From positions 1 through 34,866 of the forward strand of contig JBKPDY010000079.1 of assembly GCA_046728155.1 (NCBI GenBank): a DNA stretch of 34,866 nt, read 5' to 3'. Source of the stretch: CAWDLX01 sp046728155. Its GTDB lineage: Bacteria; Actinomycetota; Actinomycetes; Mycobacteriales; Micromonosporaceae. Below, in pieces: positions 6,910 through 16,505 of this stretch (position 1 is its first letter; the number at the start of each line of letters is the position of its first letter). Made by a program: the position numbers and the translations under genes. Below the pieces are notes generated by a model. The model was not told the DNA's origin, ran no database searches, and saw nothing but the letters and a program-made list of their open reading frames with translations.

Positions 6910-8490
6910 TCACGTCGTGTCGTGGCCGTCTGGCGGGACTGAGTCTCCGGTTGGTTGGCTCGTCGCTGGGCGCTTGGCGAAGGCGAACGGGAGCAGCAGG
7001 ATGCCGACGACCACTGGGCCGACCATGTACCGCACCAGCTGGCCGGGGTTGTTCACCGCCACCGTGATCTGGGTGGCGGCGACGATCGCGACCAGGGCGA
7101 CCGGTCTCCAGTCCCGGCGACGCCACGCGAACAGTCCGACGGCCAGGTATGCCACATAGGACCACGTCGAGCCGCGCCAAGCGAGCCACTCGAACGATCG
7201 CGTGTCGGAGACCTCGCGGGCGAACACGGCGACCTTGTTCGCGACGTGGCTGAGCGGGGCGCGGTGGATCGCGGCGGCGTATGGGCTCTGCGCGATCTGT
7301 TGGGGCGGAAAGTTGAAAAGGGTGGAGACACCACCGATCGGGATCTTCACCGTCCAACCCTGCGCCGGACCTGGAAACGGGTTCCAGGCGATCGAGCCGC
7401 GGCAGATGCGGGCCTGGATGACGACGTCGGGCGCCCGTTGCAGAACGCGCAGCCAGAGGTCGAAGAGTTCGCGTTGGTGGGCGCGGGCGGCGTCGATGGA
7501 GAACTGGGGTCGGCCGAAGGCCACCGTTGAATCGGCGTTGTAACAGTTGGCCGTGGTGCGCCAGTAGGACAGTGGGGCCACAGTGGACAGAAGGGCCAGA
7601 TCGCTCGGATGGAAGGCGCTCGGGCGCTGGTCGAGGGCGACCGCGAGATCTGCGTATGCGGGCCCGAGCACGAGCTCCGACCCGGCCCGCCGCACGCCGA
7701 TGGCGGGGAAGACGACGTTCGTGGCGAGCAACCCGACCACCACCGCCCCGGCCCCGAACGCCACGACTCGCCACCGCAGGCCACCAAGCACCGCGGCCAG
7801 CCCGGTCACCGTCACGGTCGCCACCAGGAACCCGTTGGGGCGAAAGAGCGTGATCAAGGCCAGCTCCGCAAACAGTGCCCACAGCCACCTGCCAATAGCG
7901 GCGCCCTGCTTGCGCTCTTCCGCCAAGGACCGCGAGCAAGCTGCGGTGCTCGCTGGCGCTCGCTCCTCGCGCTCGCTCGGAGACGCCATTAGGGCGCCCC
8001 CGCTTGCAGCCAACCGGGCGACCGTCCCGAGCAACCACACCTCACACAGGACGAACGCCACGTCCTTGGAGATGTAGACGGTGAAGGTCCCCACCACTGG
8101 AAGGCATACCGCCGCGATCGCCGAGACCGCCAGCCACCGCCCGCGTACTCCGAACGCGCGGAGCCCGGTCACGGCGTACGCGAGACCGCTCGCCATCGCG
8201 ACGGTCTGGATGAAGGTGAGCGGGGCGACCTCGCCGCTGCTCTGCAGAGATAGCCACAGCAGCGCGTTGTAGACGACCGAGTGACTGGTCGACCAGTTGC
8301 CGGTCGTTGCCTGCCAGACGTACATGACGCTGTCGTAGCTCAACAGTCCCGGATACAACGCGATCCACCACAACAGCAGGATGACCTGGGTGACGCCGTA
8401 GGTCACCAGCCCCAGCCGCGACACGTGACCGCTCGCCCCGAGGGCGGTGAGGCGCAGCCGCTGTGCTGGCGCGTACGTGATCCGCACCAT
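6910..8490 (-). CDS. Polytopic membrane protein, GT-C-like glycosyltransferase family (DUF6020-like)
   Basis: A 526-residue integral membrane protein with about eleven hydrophobic segments. Near the N-terminus, LYPGLLSYDSVMYVWQATTG followed by WSTSHSVVYNALLW resembles the first-loop signature of GT-C-type polyprenyl-phosphate-sugar-dependent transferases, which carry an acidic residue followed by a Tyr/His-rich motif. A long extracytoplasmic-type loop (about residues 265-400) lies between the last TM groups. The start ATG 8490 is only 4 nt after the stop of the upstream TagF-like gene, implying coupling; the open frame extends into that gene but reads as its shadow there. Around residues 165-195 a hydrophilic Glu/Arg/Ser-rich stretch interrupts the TM region and coincides with a dispersed DNA repeat. 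Role in decorating or exporting cell-surface glycopolymer is inferred from the neighbour; no substrate can be named. Confidence 0.8.
   Translation of the reverse strand: MVRITYAPAQRLRLTALGASGHVSRLGLVTYGVTQVILLLWWIALYPGLLSYDSVMYVWQATTGNWSTSHSVVYNALLWLSLQSSGEVAPLTFIQTVAMASGLAYAVTGLRAFGVRGRWLAVSAIAAVCLPVVGTFTVYISKDVAFVLCEVWLLGTVARLAASGGALMASPSEREERAPASTAACSRSLAEERKQGAAIGRWLWALFAELALITLFRPNGFLVATVTVTGLAAVLGGLRWRVVAFGAGAVVVGLLATNVVFPAIGVRRAGSELVLGPAYADLAVALDQRPSAFHPSDLALLSTVAPLSYWRTTANCYNADSTVAFGRPQFSIDAARAHQRELFDLWLRVLQRAPDVVIQARICRGSIAWNPFPGPAQGWTVKIPIGGVSTLFNFPPQQIAQSPYAAAIHRAPLSHVANKVAVFAREVSDTRSFEWLAWRGSTWSYVAYLAVGLFAWRRRDWRPVALVAIVAATQITVAVNNPGQLVRYMVGPVVVGILLLPFAFAKRPATSQPTGDSVPPDGHDTT
7936..7974. 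repeat. Dispersed repeat, copy B, in frame inside the membrane GT gene
   Basis: On the minus strand the core GAGCGCGAGGAGCGAGCG then CCAGCGAGCACCGCAGCTTGC matches copy C (17801-17841) with about one substitution and two 1-base indels. The surrounding ~85 bp is flanked by imperfect direct copies of GGGCGCC-nnn-ATnGGC, which could be a degraded target duplication. It encodes a hydrophilic insertion in the protein (SPSEREERAPASTAACSRS). Confidence 0.65.
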
Positions 8491-8494
8491 CAGG

Positions 8495-10672
8495 TCAGCC
8501 GAGTACGTCGGCGAATACCCGCCGGACGACTCGGTCGGCGGCGCGGCCGTCGTCGAGATAGCAGAAGCGTTCCCGGAACTGCGCCCTGGCCTTGGTCGCC
8601 GCCTCGCTCTCGACCTCGCCCGTGATGAACGCGTCGACCAGATCCGCCTGTGTCGTCGCGACCACACCGGGCGGCTCGGCGAGCAGGTCGAAGGTGACGC
8701 CGCGGGTCCGCCGGTAGGCGTCCCAGTCGGGCGCGTAGATGATGATCGGCCGGTCCAGCACCGCGTAGTCGAACATCACCGACGAGTAGTCCGTCACCAG
8801 CACGTCCGTGGCGAGCAGGAGGTCCTCGATGCGGGGATGCGCCGTCACGTCCCTGACCCTCGGGTGGTACGGCGGCGGTGACTGCGGTTGCAGATAGTGC
8901 GCACGGACCAGTAGCAGAACCCGAAGGCCCAGCGCGTCGGCGACATATGCGGGGTCGAGCAGCTTCGGCTGGTCGGTTGCATACTCACGGAGCGTCGGGG
9001 CGTAGAGGACGACCGTCCGTCCCTCGGCACCGAGCTCTTCGCGCGCAGCGACGATCTCGTCCGGCTCGGCGAGGGCGAGGCGGTCGTTGCGCGGATAGCC
9101 GTACTCCAGCGTCTCGTACCGAGCCGGGTAGGAGCGGGCCAGCACCTCGGTGCTGTGGGCGTTTGAGCTGAGGCTGTAGTCCCAACGGTCACAGCGGCGC
9201 ATCAACGCCGGCAGATCCATCCCTCTCGCCCCGATCGGGAACGCGCCCTGGTCGAGTCCCATCACCTTCACCGGCGTGCCGTGGTGGGTCTGCAGGTGCA
9301 CCGAGCCCGGGCGCTTCACCACGAAATCGGGGAAGTTCACGTTGTTGATGAGGTACCGGGCCCGGCCGAGAGCCTTGAAGTACGCCGGTGTACCGGCGAC
9401 CACGTACGGGATGCCCGGCGGGACGCCGTAGCGATGTGCCCGGTCGACCACCCACAGCCCACGTACCCCCGGCGCCAGCTCGCGGGCGGCGGCATAGATG
9501 GCGCCCGGGTTGCAGGCGACGCCGCGGTACCAGTACGCCGCGTAGACGGCGAGCCGGTCATCCATCGGCAGCCGGCGCTGCACCCGGTAGTAGACACCGC
9601 CGAACGAGGTGACCGCGCCCCGGGCGACGCGCCGCGCCGCGCCGGTACCGGCCGTCCAGCTCAGCTGGGCCATGTCGCGCGTGCGTCCGAGGGTGGCCCG
9701 GGCCAGTCGCAGCGCGCGGAGCCGCCAGTACCCGTCAGCCGCGACCATGCTGTGCCGGAGCCGGTCCAGCCGGCCGGCCGGCGCCGGCGTGGCCTCGACC
9801 AGGTGCCGCTGATAGAACCGCGACAGCTCCCGGAAGAACGCCCGGCGCTGCCGGACGGGCAGCCGGTCATGGCTGGACTGAACCACCAGCAGGTGCCATA
9901 CCATCCGGTCGAATATCGCCGCTCGGAAGGGCGCGGCCCGTTCGCCCAGCGCGTCGAGCCGATCGAAGACCCGCGACCACTGGTCGAACACCTCGAAGTG
10001 GCGTTCGCTGCGGGTCTGCGTGATCGCTTCGATGCGACGTTGACGGTAGTGGTAGCAGACCCGGCCGAGGGCGCTGATGCTCTTCGCCGCCACAAGCACC
10101 GGGAACGTGAACGGCAGATCCTCGTACCACCCGCCATCGAAGCGCAGCCCAGTGCCGACGAGGAACTCGCGCCGCAGAACCTTGTTCCAGGCCACGGTGA
10201 ACAGGCCGAGCAGGTCCGGTGCCTCGGCGAGCGTGGTCGTGCCCGACGCCTCGACCCGGCCGAGCACCTCACCCCCGTCGCCCGGCATCTGCTCGCCGAG
10301 CCAGCTCACCCTGGCGTAGTTGAGTAGCAGGACATCGGGATGGACCGCGACGAGCCGGGCGGCGATCGGTCGCAGACAGCTCGCGGAGATCCAGTCGTCA
10401 CTGTCCACAAACCACACGTACTCACCTGACGTGGCGTCGAGCCCGATGTTGCGCGCCGGGCCAAGGCCCACATTGGACGGAAGATGCAGCACCCGTACCC
10501 GGGCGTCCCGGGCGGCGAACGAGTCGAGGATCTCTCCACAGTGGTCGGTCGATGCGTCGTCGACCGCGATCACCTCGAGGTCGGTGAAGGTCTGTCCCAG
10601 GATCGAGTCGAGACACTCACGCAGATAGCCCTGTACGCCGTGAACCGGGATGACGAAACTGAGCAAGGGCAT
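8495..10672 (-). CDS. Bifunctional GT2 glycosyltransferase / CDP-glycerol glycerophosphotransferase (TagF-like)
   Basis: A 725-residue two-domain cytoplasmic or membrane-peripheral enzyme. Residues ~1-230 form a GT-A family 2 domain: LSFVIPVHGVQGYLRECLDS, VDDASTD, NVGLGPARNIG, and the DxD motif as WFVDSDDW. After a basic helical linker, residues ~365-725 form a TagF/GT-B-like poly(glycerol-phosphate) polymerase domain with HLQTHHGTPVKVMG, RNDRL, VVLYAPTLR, LLLVRAHY, and DVLVTDYSSVMFDYAVLDRP. These motifs define CDP-glycerol/ribitol transferases of teichoic acid synthesis. Start ATG 10672 has GGGGAGG about 11 nt upstream. It sits between a phosphosugar mutase and a coupled GT-C-like membrane protein on one strand, so the group probably makes a glycosylated teichoic-acid-type envelope polymer. 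The exact donor and polymer are unknown. Confidence 0.92.
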   Translation of the reverse strand: MPLLSFVIPVHGVQGYLRECLDSILGQTFTDLEVIAVDDASTDHCGEILDSFAARDARVRVLHLPSNVGLGPARNIGLDATSGEYVWFVDSDDWISASCLRPIAARLVAVHPDVLLLNYARVSWLGEQMPGDGGEVLGRVEASGTTTLAEAPDLLGLFTVAWNKVLRREFLVGTGLRFDGGWYEDLPFTFPVLVAAKSISALGRVCYHYRQRRIEAITQTRSERHFEVFDQWSRVFDRLDALGERAAPFRAAIFDRMVWHLLVVQSSHDRLPVRQRRAFFRELSRFYQRHLVEATPAPAGRLDRLRHSMVAADGYWRLRALRLARATLGRTRDMAQLSWTAGTGAARRVARGAVTSFGGVYYRVQRRLPMDDRLAVYAAYWYRGVACNPGAIYAAARELAPGVRGLWVVDRAHRYGVPPGIPYVVAGTPAYFKALGRARYLINNVNFPDFVVKRPGSVHLQTHHGTPVKVMGLDQGAFPIGARGMDLPALMRRCDRWDYSLSSNAHSTEVLARSYPARYETLEYGYPRNDRLALAEPDEIVAAREELGAEGRTVVLYAPTLREYATDQPKLLDPAYVADALGLRVLLLVRAHYLQPQSPPPYHPRVRDVTAHPRIEDLLLATDVLVTDYSSVMFDYAVLDRPIIIYAPDWDAYRRTRGVTFDLLAEPPGVVATTQADLVDAFITGEVESEAATKARAQFRERFCYLDDGRAADRVVRRVFADVLG

Positions 10673-10716
10673 GGCGCGTCAGACCTCCCCGGTCGGTCCC
10701 CCGTGGTCGAGCCCGC

Positions 10717-12369
10717 CTAGAAGCCGAGAGCCGCGGCCACCTCCGAGCGCAGAGCCGACACGGCCGCGCCGGCCCGCGACCGGGCCGCCGTCACGCCGGC
10801 ATCGCCGACCGGCTCCACCGACTCAAGATATGCCTTGAGCTTGGGTTCGGTGCCCGAAGGCCGAACCACCACCCGACCGGTTGCGGTGCGCAGGATCACC
10901 ACGTCGGCCCCGGGCGCCAGATCCTCGACGGTCACCGGCTCGTCGCGAAGGCTCCGCGGCGGTCGCTGCCGCAGCCGCGCCATCGCCGCGTCGATCGCGG
11001 CCAGGTCATCGACCCGTACCGACAACTGGTCGGTGAGGTAGACCCCGAACTCGGCCGCCAGCTCGTCCAGCCGGTCGGCCAGCGTCCGGCCGTCGCGTTT
11101 GAGTCCAGCGGCGAGCTCGGCCACGAGCAGCGCGGCGGTGATGCCGTCCTTGTCCCGGACGTGCCGCGGCGCTGCGCAGTAGCCCAGAGCCTCCTCGTAG
11201 CCGTAGACGAGCCGGTCGGCGTCCGCCCCACCCGCCCGCACGATCCACTTGAACCCGGTCAGCGTCACGGCGTACTCGGCTCCGCGCGCCGCGCAGAGTG
11301 CTGAGAGCAACGTGGAGGAGACGATCGTCGTGGCGTATATGCCGCGCACGCCGCGACGAAGGAGGTGGTCGGCGAGGAGCACGCCCACCTCGTCTCCACG
11401 CAGCGCACGCCACCCGTGCGGACCGGGTATCGCGACCGCGCACCGGTCTGCGTCCGGGTCGTTGGCGATGGCGATGTCGGCGCCGGTGGTCTCGGCGAGC
11501 GCGACGAGGAGATTCATCGCGCCGGGCTCTTCAGGGTTGGGGAACGTGACGGTTGGAAACGCCGGGTCGGGCCGCTCCTGCTCGGCGACGCTCGCCGGTG
11601 GCGCGAAGCCGGCCCGGTCGAAGGCGGCGGCGAGCACCGGAGCGCCCACACCGTGCATCGCCGTGTACGCGATGGCGAACGCCTTGCGGTTCGTGGCACC
11701 GGACGGATCGAGGACGGCAACCGCTCCGTCTACATAGGACTCAACGATGGACTCGTCGAGAATACGGCCGGCATCGCCGAGCGGCACCCGGCCAAGGGGA
11801 CCTACCGCGCGGATGGCCGCCTCGATCTCCGCGTCGGCGGGCGGGACGATCTGCGCGCCGTCACCGCCCACCCCACCGAGTTCGGCGCCGAGATAGACCT
11901 TGTACCCGTTGTCCTGGGGCGGGTTGTGACTCGCGGTGACCATCACTCCGGCGCACGCGCCCAGCGCCCGGACTGCGTGCGCCAGAACCGGTGTCGGCAG
12001 CTCCCGGGGCAGGATCAGCGCTTCCCGCCCGGCTCCGGTCGCCACCTGGGCGGTCTCGTCAGCGAACCGCCGTGACCCGTGCCGCGCGTCGTAGCCGATC
12101 ACCAGTGGCCCCCGCGCGTCCTTGGCCGCCAGCCAGGCGACCAGTCCGGCCGCGGCGCCCCGGACCACGGCGAGGTTCATCCCGTTGGGACCGGCCCGCA
12201 TCGGTCCGCGCAGGCCGGCCGTGCCGAAGGCGAGCGGGGCTCGGAACCGGTCCGCCAGGTCGGACTCGGCCGCCGGCAACCGGTCGATGACCGCGCGCAA
12301 TTCTTCACGGGTGGCCGGATCCGGGTCGTCGGCCAGCCAACGCTCGGCCTCCTCGCTCAACGTGGCCAC
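10717..12369 (-). CDS. pmmB: Phospho-sugar mutase (phosphomannomutase/phosphoglucomutase, alpha-D-phosphohexomutase family)
   Basis: A 550-residue enzyme interconverting hexose 1- and 6-phosphates. Diagnostic motifs: AFGTAGLRGPM near the N-terminus, the phosphoserine loop MVTASHNPPQDNGYK (Ser147), the metal-binding DPDADRCAV, the sugar-binding GYEEALGYC, and the phosphate-binding RPSGTEPKLKAYLE. Length and motif spelling fit the larger PgcA/PmmB branch rather than the ~450-residue ManB type. Start GTG 12369 has GGGGAGG with 8-nt spacing. In M. tuberculosis a gene of this family (pmmB) lies next to upp, as here. It probably feeds sugar phosphates to the envelope genes downstream; substrate preference cannot be read from the sequence. 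Confidence 0.93.
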   Translation of the reverse strand: MATLSEEAERWLADDPDPATREELRAVIDRLPAAESDLADRFRAPLAFGTAGLRGPMRAGPNGMNLAVVRGAAAGLVAWLAAKDARGPLVIGYDARHGSRRFADETAQVATGAGREALILPRELPTPVLAHAVRALGACAGVMVTASHNPPQDNGYKVYLGAELGGVGGDGAQIVPPADAEIEAAIRAVGPLGRVPLGDAGRILDESIVESYVDGAVAVLDPSGATNRKAFAIAYTAMHGVGAPVLAAAFDRAGFAPPASVAEQERPDPAFPTVTFPNPEEPGAMNLLVALAETTGADIAIANDPDADRCAVAIPGPHGWRALRGDEVGVLLADHLLRRGVRGIYATTIVSSTLLSALCAARGAEYAVTLTGFKWIVRAGGADADRLVYGYEEALGYCAAPRHVRDKDGITAALLVAELAAGLKRDGRTLADRLDELAAEFGVYLTDQLSVRVDDLAAIDAAMARLRQRPPRSLRDEPVTVEDLAPGADVVILRTATGRVVVRPSGTEPKLKAYLESVEPVGDAGVTAARSRAGAAVSALRSEVAAALGF

Positions 12370-12437
12370 CGCCCATTCCTCCCCACGCTGTTGGTAAGGA
12401 CGCCGGCTTGCCTAGATTCTCTTCGTTCGAGCGTGCG

Positions 12438-14282
12438 TCAGGTCAGCTGGAACGAGCGGACCATTTCGTCGAAGATGATCTTACTCTCGGCGAACCTGGC
12501 ATCGGGCACCGTCAGGTAGAAGTGGTACGCCTTGCCGCTGACGACAACGGCGCCCCAGATGCCGTGCCGCATCTGCGGCCCGCTTCCACAGGTGTACTCC
12601 AGTTCCTTACCCGGGCGACCGGCCAGGTTCGCGTCGGTCAGGGCGACCCGCTGATACGGCTGCAGGCAGGTGCCCGGCTTCCGCAGGTTGGTCTCCGCCG
12701 TCTGGAAGAAACGCTGCGCGGTTCCGCTGAAGTTCTCGACGTTGACGCGAATCCGCCGCCCGCCGTCGTCCGGGTCGGTGAAGTCGACATAGCCGGCCCT
12801 TGCGGGCGTCTTACTCCAGTCCTTCGGCACGTTGATGATCAGGCCACGCTGGTCGCGGTACTGCTGCACCGCAATCAGCGGCGTGTCGGCCGGCGTCGCC
12901 GTGGCCTGGGACGACGGAGGCGGTGTTTGCTTGCCGGAGAACAATCCGGCCATCACCACAGCCCCGACTGCCGCGAGCACCAGGACGAGCCCCACGCCTA
13001 CGACCAGGCGGGACCGGGTGGCCGGCCGTGCCGCCTGCCGCCCGAGTTCGCGCACCCGTCCCCGAACCTGGTCGGCCATGACGGCCCCGGCCGAAGGCGC
13101 TCGGCGGCGTCCGACTCCCTCCCGCCGCGACGGCGGGCGCCACTCGTCGGAATCTGGATGAGGGACCGGTCCGGGCCGGCTCCAACCGGGATTCGCCGGT
13201 TCGGCTTGAACTGGCACGCCCGAGCGGTCACCGAGCGTTGTCCGCCTAGCCAACTGACCGGAGAGCGGTTCCTCCGGGTCGAGCATCGCGCGGCCTCCGA
13301 CCTGGCCCCCGCCGCCGTCACGGATCGCCGGCGGTGGCCCCACGGGCGGACGGACGACCGCCGTCGGATCGGTGTCGTGCCGCGCGCGGCCGCTGCGGCT
13401 GAGGGCTCCGCTGAGCAGCTCACGCAACGCCGCCCGGGCCTGGTCGACACCCCAGCGCCTGGCCGGCTCCTTCTCCAACAGGCCCATCAGCACCGGCTGC
13501 AGCGGCCCGGCGAGCTTGGCCGGCCGTGGATTCTCCTCCACGACGGCGCGCATCGTCTCGAACGGGTCGCCGCGATCGAAGGGTGGACCTCCCTCGACCG
13601 CGGTGTAGAGGGTCACGCCGAGCGAGAACAGGTCGCTGGGCGGCCCGAAACTGCCACCGACGGCGCGTTCGGGCGAGATGAAGTGCGGGGAGCCAAGAAC
13701 CATCCCGGGTGTGGTGAGCTTGCTCTCCGTCGGTAGGCGGGCCACGCCGAAGTCGGTCAGGACGCAGCGACCGTCGGCGCAGATGAGTACATTCGCCGGC
13801 TTCACGTCGCGGTGCAGCACTCCGGCGGCGTGCGCCACCTCCAGCGCCCCGAGCATGGCGACGCCGATCTTGGCCACCGCGCGGGGCGAGAGGGGACCGT
13901 CGTCGATGACCAGGTCGGCGAGGCTGCGGGCGTCGAGCAGCTCCATCACGATCCACGGCCGGCCACCGTCCGTCACCACGTCGTAGACCTGAACGACACT
14001 GGGATGCGACAGAGCGGCCGCGGCGCGGGCCTCCCGCAGCGTCCGCTCACACAACGCATCCCGCTCGCTTCGGGGCATCGTCGGCGGAAGAATGACCTCC
14101 TTCACCGCTACATCGCGGCGCAGCTGCGTGTCTGTCGCCCGCCACACCGTGCCCATGCCGCCGTTGCCGACCGGTTCACGCAGCTCGTACCGCCCGCCGA
14201 TGACCGCACCGGCGATCGCGCGTTCCCCGCTTGGACTACCGGCTGACGACTGTTCGCGCCACGTATGGCTCTGCGTGGTCAC
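12438..14282 (-). CDS. Transmembrane serine/threonine protein kinase (PknB type)
   Basis: A 614-residue receptor-like kinase. The kinase domain (~30-290) has the Gly loop GNGGMGTVWRA, VAVKE (Lys61), catalytic loop HRDVKPAN (Asp159), DFG (177-179) and the P+1 region SPHFISPERA. A Pro/Arg-rich juxtamembrane linker spans ~295-425, one TM helix ~425-448, then an extracytoplasmic domain of ~165 residues ending SKIIFDEMVRSFQLT. The outer part has no PASTA repeats; two cysteines (TCLQPY and EYTCGSG) could form a disulphide. The GTG start at 14282 has GAGGGG about 9 nt upstream. It lies first in a run of same-strand genes (mutase, TagF-like, GT-C-like), which makes control of envelope polymer synthesis an attractive inference. 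Confidence 0.93.
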   Translation of the reverse strand: MTTQSHTWREQSSAGSPSGERAIAGAVIGGRYELREPVGNGGMGTVWRATDTQLRRDVAVKEVILPPTMPRSERDALCERTLREARAAAALSHPSVVQVYDVVTDGGRPWIVMELLDARSLADLVIDDGPLSPRAVAKIGVAMLGALEVAHAAGVLHRDVKPANVLICADGRCVLTDFGVARLPTESKLTTPGMVLGSPHFISPERAVGGSFGPPSDLFSLGVTLYTAVEGGPPFDRGDPFETMRAVVEENPRPAKLAGPLQPVLMGLLEKEPARRWGVDQARAALRELLSGALSRSGRARHDTDPTAVVRPPVGPPPAIRDGGGGQVGGRAMLDPEEPLSGQLARRTTLGDRSGVPVQAEPANPGWSRPGPVPHPDSDEWRPPSRREGVGRRRAPSAGAVMADQVRGRVRELGRQAARPATRSRLVVGVGLVLVLAAVGAVVMAGLFSGKQTPPPSSQATATPADTPLIAVQQYRDQRGLIINVPKDWSKTPARAGYVDFTDPDDGGRRIRVNVENFSGTAQRFFQTAETNLRKPGTCLQPYQRVALTDANLAGRPGKELEYTCGSGPQMRHGIWGAVVVSGKAYHFYLTVPDARFAESKIIFDEMVRSFQLT

Positions 14283-14689
14283 TGCGCCGCGCCCCTCACC
14301 GGAGGCTGGCCATAGCTCGGGCAGACATGGCGGTCGCGTTCGCTCCAGCTGTCGTCGGGTGGGTCACCCCTGTCTTGGGCAAGGATAAGGCCTCGGGAAA
14401 GTCACGGCAGTCCCGACGATGCCGGTGCGTCGGCAATCCGTCGCACGCCCGTCACAGTCCGCAACCTGCTGGTGGAGCGGTACCGACCTCATGGCCCTGG
14501 TGCTGGTCGCCAAGATAGCCACATGCTGGAGATCCGGCTCGAGATCTTGTCCACAGGGGACCAGAGTCGCGCCCGCCATTCTCGACCGGCATCCCCTCGT
14601 CCCGCGTGTGTATGCACTGGTCACGAGTGGCGAATCAGTCACCCACCGGGCTGCCCGTCTGCCGGAGAACCCACCTACGATCGCGAGGT
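14283..14689. other. Intergenic region between divergent kinase and mutase genes
   Basis: A 407-nt gap. It should contain both divergent promoters; only the mutase -10 (14676) is recognisable. A perfect actinobacterial DnaA-box-like nonamer TTGTCCACA occurs at 14547-14555, but alone. I see no convincing small gene, RNA or hairpin of note. Confidence 0.6.
14676..14681 (+). promoter_or_regulatory. -10 box for the methylmalonyl-CoA mutase gene (leaderless start)
   Basis: TACGAT ends 8 nt before ATG 14690, predicting a transcript that begins at or within 1-2 nt of the start codon. No good -35 is seen. Confidence 0.5.
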
Positions 14690-16267
<1,578 letters not shown>

Positions 16268-16391
16268 GTCGTACCGCTACGGTGCGTAGACGGGGGCAGA
16301 GACGCCGTGGTGGTGACTCTGTGTAACCGCGATGCAATCGGCGAGCGGGTCAGTCTCGCCAGAAAATCGGACAAACATCGACAGTGCCCGG

Positions 16392-16410
16392 CGAACACAC
16401 TCCGTGTTCG
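16392..16410. promoter_or_regulatory. Operator-like inverted repeat upstream of the M20 gene
   Basis: CGAACAC (16392-16398), spacer ACTCC, GTGTTCG (16404-16410): a perfect 7-bp inverted repeat about 21 nt before the putative -35. Looks like a dimeric-regulator site; the regulator is unknown. Confidence 0.35.
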
Positions 16411-16431
16411 ACACGTCGCTCGTTAAGGATG

Positions 16432-16462
16432 TTGCCCTCAGTTATAAACCAGGGGCTAAGCT
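16432..16462 (+). promoter_or_regulatory. Candidate promoter of the M20 amidohydrolase gene
   Basis: TTGCCC at 16432-16437 and TAAGCT at 16457-16462 with 19-nt spacing, giving a leader of roughly 35-40 nt before GTG 16506. The region is noticeably AT-richer than its surroundings. Confidence 0.4.
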
Positions 16463-16505
16463 GCGCTGGATTGGAACCCATTCAACCCATGAGATCGGAC
16501 GCACT

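Noticed and set aside
6900..6912. Palindrome TGACCAGTGGTCA formed by the two convergent stop codons of upp and the GT gene
   Set aside because: Only six base pairs per arm with a one-base centre; cannot form a useful RNA hairpin and may be coincidence.
7900..7995. Frameshift or pseudogene in the membrane GT gene
   Set aside because: The repeat insertion keeps the frame, and membrane segments continue normally on both sides.
14547..14555. Perfect actinobacterial DnaA-box-like TTGTCCACA in the kinase-mutase gap
   Set aside because: It stands alone, without clustered boxes or dnaA/dnaN neighbours, so it is not evidence of an origin.
16443..16448. TATAAA sequence before the M20 gene
   Set aside because: Not a TANNNT -10 and at the wrong spacing from TTGCCC; TAAGCT at 16457 fits better.
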